20,699 nt of DNA. Origin: Nevskia sp043781855 (GTDB taxonomy: Bacteria; Pseudomonadota; Gammaproteobacteria; Nevskiales; Nevskiaceae). The stretch spans positions 1 through 20,699 of the forward strand of contig JAYWBB010000034.1 of the NCBI GenBank assembly GCA_043781855.1, written 5' to 3'. Position 1 is the first letter of the stretch, and every line of letters starts with the position of its first letter. The position numbers were made by a program, and so were the translations under genes. This document shows positions 13,397 to 20,699 of this stretch, in pieces. The notes beneath the pieces were generated by a model, which saw nothing but the letters and a program-made list of their open reading frames with translations, did no database searches and had not been told where the DNA came from.

Positions 13397-14299
13397 ATGT
13401 GGTTCAAGAATCTCCAGATTTACGCCCTGCCTTCCGGCTGGACGATCACTGCCGGCGCGCTTGAAGAAGCACTGGCGAGGCATCCGCTGCTGCCCTGCAA
13501 TGCCGCGAGCATGCAGAGTCAGGGCTGGGTGGCCCCGTCGCCGAGTGGCGCGCTCGTGTTCGCGCAGGGCCGGCAACTGCTGATTGCGCTCGGCATCGAG
13601 CAGAAGCTGCTGCCGGCCTCGGTCATCAACCCGATCGTGAAGCAGAAAGCCGAGGAACTCGAAAAGCGCCAGGGTTTCGCGCCAGGCCGCAAGCAGCTGC
13701 GTGATTTGAAGGATCAGGTTGCCGATGAATTGCGCCCGCGCGCCTTCGTGCGGCAGCGTCGCGTGCGCGCCTGGCTCGATCTCGAACTGGGGCTGTTCAT
13801 AGTCGACTCGTCTTCGCCGAGGATGGCCGAGGATCTTTCAACAATTCTTCGCGCCGACCTTGGCGAACTGCCGGCGACGGTATTCGATACCAAGGACTCT
13901 CCCGCCGCCGTGATGACCGGCTGGCTCTCGTCCGGCCGCGTACCGGGCGCGCTTGCGCTGCAGGAGGATTGCGAACTGGCGGCCGACAACGCCGCGAAGT
14001 CCGCTGTGCGCTACGTCCGCCACGGCCTCGACGGGCCGGAGCTGCGCTCGCTGATCGGCGGCGGCAAGCGCGTTACGCGGCTGGGTCTGGCCTGGCGGGA
14101 GCGCGTGTCGTTCGTACTGACCGACAAGCTTGCAGTGAAGCGAGTCAAGCATCACGGCATGGCCGAGGAAGATGCCGCGCCGGGAACAAAGAAGAACGAC
14201 GACGAGGCTTTCGACGCCAACTTCACGCTGATGACCGGCGAGCTGGGCGCGCTGCTGACGGATTTGATTGCGGCGCTGGGTGGGGCGAAGGCGGACTAG
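13397..14299 (+). CDS. rdgC: Recombination-associated protein RdgC
   Basis: RdgC is a ring-shaped nucleoid-associated protein that encircles duplex DNA and limits RecA activity. The 300-aa product matches the roughly 303-aa E. coli protein in length and order: MWFKNLQIYALP at the N-terminus, LLPCNAASMQSQGWVAP, LIALGIEQKLLPASVINPIVKQKAEELEKRQGFAPGRKQLRDLKDQVADELRPRAF, WLDLELGLFIVDSSSP, and VTRLGLAWRERVSFVLTDKLAVKRVK. A charged linker near 255-270 precedes the final helix. The ATG at 13397 has only a weak Shine-Dalgarno. It is convergent with the DUF1460 gene, and the 187 nt between them hold the large inverted repeat. Confidence 0.97.
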   Translation: MWFKNLQIYALPSGWTITAGALEEALARHPLLPCNAASMQSQGWVAPSPSGALVFAQGRQLLIALGIEQKLLPASVINPIVKQKAEELEKRQGFAPGRKQLRDLKDQVADELRPRAFVRQRRVRAWLDLELGLFIVDSSSPRMAEDLSTILRADLGELPATVFDTKDSPAAVMTGWLSSGRVPGALALQEDCELAADNAAKSAVRYVRHGLDGPELRSLIGGGKRVTRLGLAWRERVSFVLTDKLAVKRVKHHGMAEEDAAPGTKKNDDEAFDANFTLMTGELGALLTDLIAALGGAKAD

Positions 14300-14340
14300 G
14301 AAAGTACGGTGGGAAGACTCCAGCTTTGCCCACCTACCGG

Positions 14341-14481
14341 AGGAAACTCTGAAAAGCCCTCTCCCTCCGGGAGAGGGTTGGGTGAGGGACTTTCAAATTA
14401 AAGTAAGTCTTTGATTGAAAGTCCCTCATCCCTGCTCTTCTCCCGGAAAGAGAAGGGTTTCAAGCGTATTTCAGAGCGTCC
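14341..14481. repeat. Two head-to-head copies of a dispersed hairpin repeat; likely bidirectional terminator
   Basis: The left copy starts GGAAACTCTGAAAA, contains the 9-bp hairpin CCCTCTCCC-TCC-GGGAGAGGG (14358-14378) and continues TTGGGTGAGGGACTTTCAA. The right copy, on the opposite strand, reads GCTCTGAAA, a diverged CTTCTC/GAGAAG hairpin, then GATGAGGGACTTTCAA. The inner ends form a perfect 14-bp inverted repeat (14383-14396 and 14415-14428). A third copy lies at 20526-20582. Position between convergent genes fits a bidirectional terminator. The CTCTCCC/GGGAGAG plus GGGTGAGGG core is common between genes in proteobacteria. Confidence 0.85.
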
Positions 14482-14485
14482 GTAA

Positions 14486-15415
14486 CTAGCGAAGGGTCGG
14501 CGCCAGCGGTCGCAGCACGCGGATGCCGCGCTGGCCCGGAACACTGGCGGCATAGCGCAGAAAATCCGGCGTGATCGCGACCCGCCCGTAGCGCTGCGAA
14601 GCATGCGCGAACGCGAGCTGACCCTCGCGTTCGACCACGATCCCGACATGCACCACGTCCAGGCCCTGCCGCTCGGCAACAAAGGCGACGATGTCGCCAC
14701 CGCGCAATCGCGACGCCACGTCGGCCAGCCGCGATAGCGGGATGTATTCGAAACCGGTGTCACCCGTGGCGACATCGTGCAGTGCAAGAGCGAGACTGCG
14801 CTCGCTGTCGCGCACGCAGGCTTGCCGTTCGGGATTACTCGCAAGCGCTGGAATTCTCGCGGCGTGCCGACTCATGAAGTCGAGTCCCTGCGGAAGCGAG
14901 AGGAAGGTGAGATTGCGCGGCTCGCGGCCGACCTCGCGCGTGACCTCGGCGAGCCGGCCCTGGGTCGCGTTGCTGCGAATCCAGTCGCTGAAATAATGGA
15001 GCCGCGCGCAGTACGCGGGCTTCGCATCGCGATAACGCAAGTCACTCACGGCCTGCGGATAGCGGTCGGCGTCGTCTTGCTGCGCGGCCAGCGTCTCGGC
15101 CATCGCCAGCACCGTTTCGACATAGGTCACGCAGTCGAAGCGCGTGAAGCCGGCGTAAAGCGACTCGCTTGTCGCCTCGCCTTCGAGTGGCGAGTGCGCG
15201 TACGCGCGGCCAAGCATTTTCGGATCGGTTGCAAGCGCCTGAACGAGTTGTGCGAACGGCAGGTCCTGCGCGTGCCGCGCTCTTGTCGACGCGGCGATGG
15301 CCTCGAAAACGCCGCGGTCGCCATCGGACAATTCGAAGCGTTCGGCGGCCTGCGCCTGCGCAGCGCAGGCAAACGTCACCATCGCCGTAAACAGGCCGGC
15401 TGCGAGAAACCTCAC
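14486..15415 (-). CDS. Secreted DUF1460 protein (N-acetylmuramoyl-L-alanine amidase-like)
   Basis: The 309-aa product has a signal peptide (MRFLAAGLFTAMVTFACAAQAQA, cleavage near 23) and a DUF1460 domain, a papain-like fold related to NlpC/P60. C95 in GFTRFDCVTYVETVLAMAE is the likely nucleophile and H256 in VVHVGIVVE the likely histidine. DLRYRDAKPAYCARLHYFSDWI and RLRGGDIVAFVAERQGLDVVHVGIV are characteristic segments. Members of this family act on cell-wall amide bonds, but few have been tested. The start is GTG at 15415-15413, overlapping the carbonic-anhydrase-like gene's TGA (GTGA). C17 is not in a good lipobox, so a periplasmic soluble protein is expected. It is the last gene of the mtnA run. 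Confidence 0.88.
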   Translation of the reverse strand: MRFLAAGLFTAMVTFACAAQAQAAERFELSDGDRGVFEAIAASTRARHAQDLPFAQLVQALATDPKMLGRAYAHSPLEGEATSESLYAGFTRFDCVTYVETVLAMAETLAAQQDDADRYPQAVSDLRYRDAKPAYCARLHYFSDWIRSNATQGRLAEVTREVGREPRNLTFLSLPQGLDFMSRHAARIPALASNPERQACVRDSERSLALALHDVATGDTGFEYIPLSRLADVASRLRGGDIVAFVAERQGLDVVHVGIVVEREGQLAFAHASQRYGRVAITPDFLRYAASVPGQRGIRVLRPLAPTLR

Positions 15416-15939
15416 GCCGGCTTCAGCGCCCGCAGCCGCTCGCGATAACGCCGTGCGTTCTGCACGTAATGCAGCGCCGGCGTTTCGAGCATCTTGATCT
15501 CGGCCGCCGAGAGTTCGCGCTTGATGACGACGGGGCTGCCGATCAGCAATACGCCATCCGGATAGCTGCGGCCTTCGGGCACCAGGCTGCCGGCGCCGAC
15601 GATTGAATTCCTGCCGATCGAAGCGCCGTTGAGCACGACACTCTGGATGCCGATCAGCGTGTTGTCGCCGATCGTGCAGCCATGCAGCATGACCTGATGA
15701 CCGATCGTGCAGCCGCGCCCGACCACCAGCTTGATGCCGGCATCGGTATGCAGCACCGAGGCATCCTGGATGTTGCTGTCGGTGCCGACGATCAGCTCGT
15801 CGTTGTCGCCGCGCAGCACGCAGTTGAACCAGACGCTGGCGCCGGCTTCGAGAATCACCGAGCCGATCACGGTCGCGTTGTCCGCGATCCAGACATCCTC
15901 CGCGATCTGCGGGGTTCGATTGTCGATGCTGTAAAGCAT
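15412..15939 (-). CDS. Gamma-class carbonic anhydrase family protein (YrdA-like)
   Basis: Left-handed beta-helix protein of 175 aa built from hexapeptide repeats (VWIADNATVIGSVILEAGASVWFNCVLRGD onward). The three zinc-ligand histidines of gamma carbonic anhydrases are present: H64 (SVLHTD), H81 and H86 (GHQVMLHGC). The conserved QDASVLHTD, GIQSVVLNGA and GSPVVIKRELS segments place it in the YrdA/PaaY group. Many members show little or no carbonic anhydrase activity, and PaaY is a thioesterase linked to phenylacetate catabolism, so activity is uncertain. It has the best Shine-Dalgarno in the window (GAGGAGG, 8 nt before ATG), overlapping the end of mtnA, and is coupled by a 4-nt overlap to the DUF1460 gene. 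Confidence 0.9.
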   Translation of the reverse strand: MLYSIDNRTPQIAEDVWIADNATVIGSVILEAGASVWFNCVLRGDNDELIVGTDSNIQDASVLHTDAGIKLVVGRGCTIGHQVMLHGCTIGDNTLIGIQSVVLNGASIGRNSIVGAGSLVPEGRSYPDGVLLIGSPVVIKRELSAAEIKMLETPALHYVQNARRYRERLRALKPA

Positions 15940-15951
15940 GGCTTTTCCTCC

Positions 15952-16965
<1,014 letters not shown>

Positions 16966-17003
16966 CGGGGGTCTTCGGCGGGTTTAATGGCTCTATTGTA
17001 AGG

Positions 17004-17017
17004 GCCTCGAACGAGGC
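17004..17017. promoter_or_regulatory. Inverted repeat in the mtnA-mtaD divergent region
   Basis: GCCTCG (17004-17009) and CGAGGC (17012-17017) form a perfect 6-bp inverted repeat around AA, in the middle of the 77-nt gap between the divergent mtnA and mtaD. With only two central bases it is better read as a dimeric protein-binding site than as an RNA hairpin. On the minus strand TACAAT lies close by (17001-16996) as a possible mtnA -10, without a good -35. An operator role is inferred. Confidence 0.35.
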
Positions 17018-17042
17018 ACTCCCCCTTTATTTCCGGGTTGCC

Positions 17043-18356
17043 ATGCAAGCGATCGATCTTCTCGTATTCCCGCGCTGGCTGGTTCCGGTCGAGCCGGCGG
17101 GCTTGGCGCTCGAAGATCATGCGCTCGCCATCGACGCTGGCCGCATTCTCGACATCCTGCCGGCCGATTTCGCGCGCCAGACTTACGCTGCGCGCGAGAC
17201 GCGGGCGCTGCCTCAGCACGCCGTGATGCCGGGCTTCGTCAACGTCCACACGCATTCGGCGATGACGCTGATGCGCGGGCTGGCCGATGATCGGGCGCTG
17301 ATGGACTGGCTCGGCAATCACATCTGGCCGGCCGAGGGCGCGCATGTCTCGCGCAGTTTTTGCGTCGACGGCCTGCGCCTCGCCGCCGCCGAGATGATCC
17401 GCTGCGGCACGACCTGCTTCAACGACATGTATTTCTTCCCCGACGCAACCGTCGAAGTCGCCGCACAAACCGGCCTGCGCGCGACGATCGGTCTGATCCT
17501 GCTCGACTTCCCGAGCGCCTGGGCTTTGAACGCCGACGAGTACATCGCCAAGGGTCTGGAAGTCTTCGACACGATCCGCGACCAGCCGCTGCTGCGCGCC
17601 ACCTTCGCGCCGCATGCGCCGTACACGGCTTCCGACGCGCCGCTGAAGCGCATTCGCGAACTCGCCACCGAACTCGGCGTGCCGATCCACATGCACGTGC
17701 ACGAGACGGCCGACGAAGTCGAACAGGCCATCACGCGTACCGGTCAGCGACCCTGGGCGCGCTTGCGCGAGCTCGACCTGCCTGGGCCGGATTTCATCGC
17801 CGTGCACATGACTCAGCTGACCGCAGCAGAAATCGCCGAATGCGGCCACCTTGGCGTATCGATCGCGCACTGCCCCGAGTCGAATCTCAAGCTCGCGAGC
17901 GGCATGGCCCCGATCGCGAAGCTGATCGCAGCCGGCGCCAACGTCGCGATCGGCACCGATGGCGCGGCCAGCAACAACGACCTCGACATGTTCGGTGAGA
18001 TGCGCACCGCGGCACTACTCGCCAAGGCCGTCGCGAACGACGCCCGCGCTGTGCCGGCCGCAACCGCGCTGCGCATGGCGACCTTGAACGGTGCGAAGGC
18101 GCTCGGCCTCGAAGCCGAGACCGGCTCGCTGGAACAAGGCAAGTCGGCCGACTTCATCGCGGTCGACCTGAGTGCGGCCTCGACCACGCCGGTCTACGAC
18201 GTGATCTCGCAGCTCGTCTACGCAGCAGGGCGTGATCAGGTTACGGACGTCTGGGTCGCTGGCCGCGCGCTGCTGCGCGAGCGCCGGCTGATGACGATCG
18301 ACGAGCCGGCGGTGCTCGCGAAGGCGCAGGAATGGCGCGCGAAGATCAAGCCTTGA
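17043..18356 (+). CDS. mtaD: 5-methylthioadenosine/S-adenosylhomocysteine deaminase (MtaD-type amidohydrolase)
   Basis: Zinc amidohydrolase that deaminates methylthioadenosine and related adenosine thioethers to the inosine forms. The 437-aa product has the metal pair H69 and H71 (FVNVHTHSAM), H218 with E221 (PIHMHVHETADEV), H276 (SIAHCPESNLKLASGMAPI) and D306 (AIGTDGAASNNDLDMFGEM), the complete set for the TRZ/ATZ-MtaD group. NHIWPAEG and GTTCFNDMYFFP are typical of MtaD. The ATG at 17043 gives the normal N-terminus; the Shine-Dalgarno is weak. The Pseudomonas gene in the same position next to mtnA and ubiG is known as a methylthioadenosine deaminase, which supports this substrate over chlorohydrolase alternatives. 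Confidence 0.92.
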   Translation: MQAIDLLVFPRWLVPVEPAGLALEDHALAIDAGRILDILPADFARQTYAARETRALPQHAVMPGFVNVHTHSAMTLMRGLADDRALMDWLGNHIWPAEGAHVSRSFCVDGLRLAAAEMIRCGTTCFNDMYFFPDATVEVAAQTGLRATIGLILLDFPSAWALNADEYIAKGLEVFDTIRDQPLLRATFAPHAPYTASDAPLKRIRELATELGVPIHMHVHETADEVEQAITRTGQRPWARLRELDLPGPDFIAVHMTQLTAAEIAECGHLGVSIAHCPESNLKLASGMAPIAKLIAAGANVAIGTDGAASNNDLDMFGEMRTAALLAKAVANDARAVPAATALRMATLNGAKALGLEAETGSLEQGKSADFIAVDLSAASTTPVYDVISQLVYAAGRDQVTDVWVAGRALLRERRLMTIDEPAVLAKAQEWRAKIKP

Positions 18357-18384
18357 GCCGCGGCCCCTGCGGTAAACTTGGCGC

Positions 18385-19116
18385 ATGAACACCAACGTCG
18401 ATCAAGACGAAATCACGCGCTTCGACGCCCTCGCCGCGCACTGGTGGGACACCCGCGGCGAGATGGCTGCGCTGCACATCGTCAACCCGCCGCGCCTGCG
18501 CTACATCCGTCAGCGCGCGGGCGGCGCCAGCCAGTCGCTGAAGGGCAAGCGCGCGCTCGATGTCGGCTGCGGCGGCGGCATCCTGACCGAGGCCCTCGCG
18601 ACTGCGGGCGCCGATGCACTCGGCATCGATCTCGCCACCGCCTCGATCGAGATCGCGCGCCAGCATGCGGCCGAGGCAAAGCTGCCCGTCGACTACCGCG
18701 CCGTCGCCGCCGAGACGCTCGCTGACGAAGTACCGGAAAGTTTCGACCTGGTCTGCTGCCTGGAAATGCTCGAACACGTGCCCGACCCGGCCGCGACCGT
18801 CGCCGCGATCGCCGCACTCGTGAAGCCGGGTGGCGATGTCGTGTTCTCGACGATCAATCGCAACCCGAAAGCTTTCGCATTGATGATCGTCGGCGCCGAA
18901 TACCTGACCGGCATCGTGCCGCGCGGCACGCACGATTACGCGAAATTCATCCGGCCTTCCGAACTGGACCGCTGGTCGCGCGCCGCCGGCCTGGTGCCGC
19001 AGGATGTCACCGGCCTGCGCTACAACCCGCTACTCAAGTCCGCGTCGCTCGCGCCGCGCGATCTCGACGTCAACTACCTCATGCATTGCCGCAAGCCGGC
19101 GCCGGACGAAAAGTGA
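18385..19116 (+). CDS. ubiG: Ubiquinone biosynthesis O-methyltransferase UbiG
   Basis: UbiG carries out both O-methylations of ubiquinone biosynthesis, using SAM and releasing S-adenosylhomocysteine. The 243-aa product has the family start (NVDQDEITRFDALAAHWWDTRGEMAALHIVNPPRLRYI), SAM motif I RALDVGCGGGILTEALA (57-71), motif II region DLVCCLEMLEHVPDP and LVKPGGDVVFSTINRNPKAFALMIVGAEYLTGIVPRGTHDYAKFIRPSEL, which includes the membrane-contact insertion of UbiG. GLRYNPLL and VNYLMHCRKP close the protein. It starts 28 nt after mtaD and overlaps the next gene by 4 nt (GTGA), so mtaD, ubiG and the phosphatase are likely one transcript. Confidence 0.97.
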   Translation: MNTNVDQDEITRFDALAAHWWDTRGEMAALHIVNPPRLRYIRQRAGGASQSLKGKRALDVGCGGGILTEALATAGADALGIDLATASIEIARQHAAEAKLPVDYRAVAAETLADEVPESFDLVCCLEMLEHVPDPAATVAAIAALVKPGGDVVFSTINRNPKAFALMIVGAEYLTGIVPRGTHDYAKFIRPSELDRWSRAAGLVPQDVTGLRYNPLLKSASLAPRDLDVNYLMHCRKPAPDEK

Positions 19117-19787
19117 TCCCGAAACCTCGCTGCGTGCTGTTCGATCTCGACGGCACGCTCGCCGACAGCGCGCCCGACCTCGGCCTCGCCGCCAACCTCG
19201 TGCGCGAAGAACTCGGCCTGCCGCCACTGCCGGTCGAACGCTATCGCCCGCAGGCCTCGAATGGCGCGCGCGGGCTGCTCGGCGTCGCGCTCGGCATCAC
19301 ACCCCAGCATCCCGAGTATGAGATACGCAAGACCCGTTTCCTCAAGCACTACGAGGCCAATCTCAGCACCTTCACGCGCCTGTTCGACGGAGTTCCGGAA
19401 ATGCTCGACGCACTCGATGCCGCCGGTCTGCGCTGGGGTATCGTCACCAACAAGGCCGGCTGGCTGACGCGGCCTTGCGTTGCCGGCCTCGGGCTCGCGG
19501 GGCGCGGCGTGACGCTGGTCAGCGGCGACTCGACTCCACATCCGAAACCGGCACCCGACGGCCTCCTGCTCGGCGCGCGTGAAGCGGGTGTGGCCGCAAC
19601 CGAATGCATTTACGTCGGCGACGATTTGCGCGACATCGTCGCTGGCCACGCCGCCGGCATGCGCACGGTCGCGGCCGGCTGGGGTTATCTCGGCGGCAAT
19701 CCCGATCTCGACGCCTGGAACGCCGACGCCATTGCGATGACGCCCGCCGCGCTGATCGATCTGATCGCGCTGCGCCGCGCCGCCTGA
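19113..19787 (+). CDS. mupP: HAD phosphatase, probably MurNAc-6-phosphate phosphatase MupP
   Basis: HAD-family phosphatase of 224 aa with all catalytic motifs: nucleophile D11 and acid D13 (VLFDLDGTLADS), motif II T112 (GIVTNKAGWLT), motif III K145 (PHPKPAPDG) and motif IV D170/D174 (YVGDDLRD). By sequence alone it could be called phosphoglycolate phosphatase Gph. In Pseudomonas the HAD gene between ubiG and the yciK-like SDR is mupP, which dephosphorylates MurNAc-6-phosphate in peptidoglycan recycling; the identical order here makes that the better call. The start is GTG 19113, overlapping the ubiG stop; an earlier in-frame ATG lies inside ubiG. Function is inferred from synteny; no other recycling genes are in the window. 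Confidence 0.85.
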   Translation: MIPKPRCVLFDLDGTLADSAPDLGLAANLVREELGLPPLPVERYRPQASNGARGLLGVALGITPQHPEYEIRKTRFLKHYEANLSTFTRLFDGVPEMLDALDAAGLRWGIVTNKAGWLTRPCVAGLGLAGRGVTLVSGDSTPHPKPAPDGLLLGAREAGVAATECIYVGDDLRDIVAGHAAGMRTVAAGWGYLGGNPDLDAWNADAIAMTPAALIDLIALRRAA

Positions 19788-19805
19788 TTCTCCGAAGAAC
19801 CGTCG

Positions 19806-20525
19806 ATGACTGAATTCCAGACAGCCGAACCGGCAGCCGATGTCTTGCGCGACCGCGTGATCCTCGTCACCGGCGCCGGCAGCGGCCTCGGCCGCGCCAC
19901 CGCAATCGCCTGCGCAAGGCTCGGCGCCACCGTGATTCTGCTCGGCCGCACGGTCGTCAAGCTCGAAGCCGTCTACGATGAAATCGACGCCAGTGGCGGG
20001 CACGAGGCCGCGATCTACCCGATGAACCTGCTCAGCGCGACCTGGGCCGACCTCTTCGAACTCGCCGAAACCATCGAGCGGGAATTCGGCCGCCTCGATG
20101 GCCTCGTCCACTGCGCGGCACACTTCATCAGCTTCGCGCCGTTCACCGAGGAAAAACCCAAGGACTGGATGGATGGACTCCAGGTCAATCTCACGGCTGC
20201 GTATTCGCTGACGCGCCTCTGCCTGCCACTGCTGCAACGTGCGCCGGAAGCCGGCGTGGTCTTCGTGACCGACGCTGTCGGCCGCGAGCCGAAACCGCTG
20301 CGCGGCGCCTACGGGGTAGCCAAGTACGCGCTCGAAGGCATGGTCAAGGCCTGGTCGCAGGAACTCGTCGCGTGGCCGAATGTGCATCTTCACACCTACG
20401 ATCCCGGCCCGATGTGTACCGAACTGCGCGGGCGCGGGTACCTGTCCGAGGAAGTGCAGAAGATGCCGCCACCAGAGGTTGCGGTGCCTGGGCTGCTCGA
20501 CCTTCTCAAACGCTCAAAACCCTAG
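19806..20525 (+). CDS. YciK-like SDR family oxidoreductase lacking the catalytic serine
   Basis: Short-chain dehydrogenase of 239 aa with a Rossmann fold: cofactor loop TGAGSGLGRA (22-31), LVHCAAH (100-106) in place of NNAG, N128 (LQVNLTAAYSL), Y169 and K173 (YGVAK) and PGPMCTELR. The position of the catalytic serine, 13 residues before the tyrosine, is D156 (VVFVTDAVGR), where YciK proteins have serine. The protein may therefore have low or altered oxidoreductase activity. YciK's own substrate is unknown. It starts 18 nt after the phosphatase, the same order as in Pseudomonas, and ends directly in the dispersed repeat. Fold call is firm; function unknown. Confidence 0.88.
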   Translation: MTEFQTAEPAADVLRDRVILVTGAGSGLGRATAIACARLGATVILLGRTVVKLEAVYDEIDASGGHEAAIYPMNLLSATWADLFELAETIEREFGRLDGLVHCAAHFISFAPFTEEKPKDWMDGLQVNLTAAYSLTRLCLPLLQRAPEAGVVFVTDAVGREPKPLRGAYGVAKYALEGMVKAWSQELVAWPNVHLHTYDPGPMCTELRGRGYLSEEVQKMPPPEVAVPGLLDLLKRSKP

Positions 20526-20582
20526 GGAAACTCTGAAAAAGGCCTCTCCCTCCCGGAGAGGATTGGGTGAGGGCGGTTCAAG
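20526..20582. repeat. Third copy of the dispersed hairpin repeat
   Basis: Immediately after the SDR stop codon the sequence reads GGAAACTCTGAAAAAG, then the hairpin CCTCTCC-CTCCC-GGAGAGG (20543-20561), then ATTGGGTGAGGGCGGTTCAAG. It matches the left copy at 14341 nearly base for base, apart from a one-base insertion, a shortened stem and a few substitutions. It probably ends the mtaD-to-SDR transcript, or it is a mobile or REP-like unit that favours gene ends. Confidence 0.82.
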
Positions 20583-20670
20583 TTATTGATCCGGCCTCCA
20601 GATAGTGGAACTACGCTGCATATCTGACAGGCCAATGCTGGAAGTATTTCCGGACGCGGGCAGGTGAGTT

Positions 20671-20699
20671 ATGGAGTCTTCGCAAGTGACTGATTGCAG
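20671..20699 (+). CDS. Possible start of a gene running off the window
   Basis: ATG at 20671 follows AGGTGA at good distance and stays open for the nine full codons to the window edge (MESSQVTDC). This is too short to be sure of coding, and the surrounding 115 nt (20583-20699) are less GC-rich than the genes and otherwise empty. No product can be suggested. Confidence 0.2.

Noticed and set aside
14355..14440. CRISPR-like array from the repeated CCCTC/GAGGG blocks
   Set aside because: There are only two diverged copies in opposite orientation, with no equal-length spacers and no cas genes.
19074..20393. 439-aa minus-strand frame opposite the phosphatase and SDR genes
   Set aside because: Antisense shadow with biased composition; both plus-strand genes are complete.

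Overview
This is a GC-rich chromosomal window, probably from a gammaproteobacterium. The evidence for that is lpxH, rdgC, sixA, rsmJ, dusA, ubiG and the block mtnA / mtaD / ubiG / mupP-like / yciK-like, which has the same gene order as in Pseudomonas. I cannot name a genus; a Nevskiales/Xanthomonadales-type organism would fit but is a guess. Most of the window is housekeeping and catabolic. I found no CRISPR array, phage, toxin-antitoxin pair or evident defence system.

Layout. (1) 1-3036: the start of a phenylacetate catabolic operon on the minus strand (paaA, paaB, paaC; paaC runs off the left edge), divergent from its repressor gene paaX. A likely PaaX operator overlaps the paaA promoter. 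(2) 3238-3313: tRNA-Arg(CCU). (3) 3411-7947, minus strand: an amino-acid uptake cluster with a periplasmic binding protein, an APC-family permease, an ABC permease and an ABC ATPase. The binding-protein gene is separated from the rest by a 465-nt gap holding a dead IS3-family transposase fragment. (4) 8140-10516, plus strand: dusA, a lipoprotein-like cyclophilin and lpxH, each overlapping the next by 4 nt. (5) 10593-12001: an unrecognised 91-aa protein, an SCP2-domain protein with a clear terminator, and rsmJ. (6) 12008-14299: a membrane-anchored thioredoxin (minus), then sixA, a small DUF6694-like lipoprotein and rdgC (plus). (7) 14341-14481: a large inverted repeat between convergent genes. 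(8) 14486-16965, minus strand: mtnA, a gamma-class carbonic anhydrase homologue and a secreted DUF1460 protein. (9) 17043-20525, plus strand: mtaD, ubiG, mupP-like phosphatase and a YciK-like SDR. (10) A third copy of the dispersed repeat follows directly after the SDR stop codon, and then about 115 nt with little content.

How the genes work together. PaaABC belong to the multicomponent monooxygenase that epoxidises phenylacetyl-CoA, and PaaX senses phenylacetyl-CoA. The transport cluster imports polar amino acids through an ABC system that appears translationally coupled to a secondary APC carrier. MtnA and MtaD belong to methylthioadenosine salvage, and UbiG in the same block releases S-adenosylhomocysteine, another possible MtaD substrate. 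The most unusual items are the dispersed hairpin repeat, the 12-bp in-frame tandem repeat at the paaB-paaC junction, the APC carrier inside an ABC operon, and an SDR with aspartate in place of the catalytic serine.
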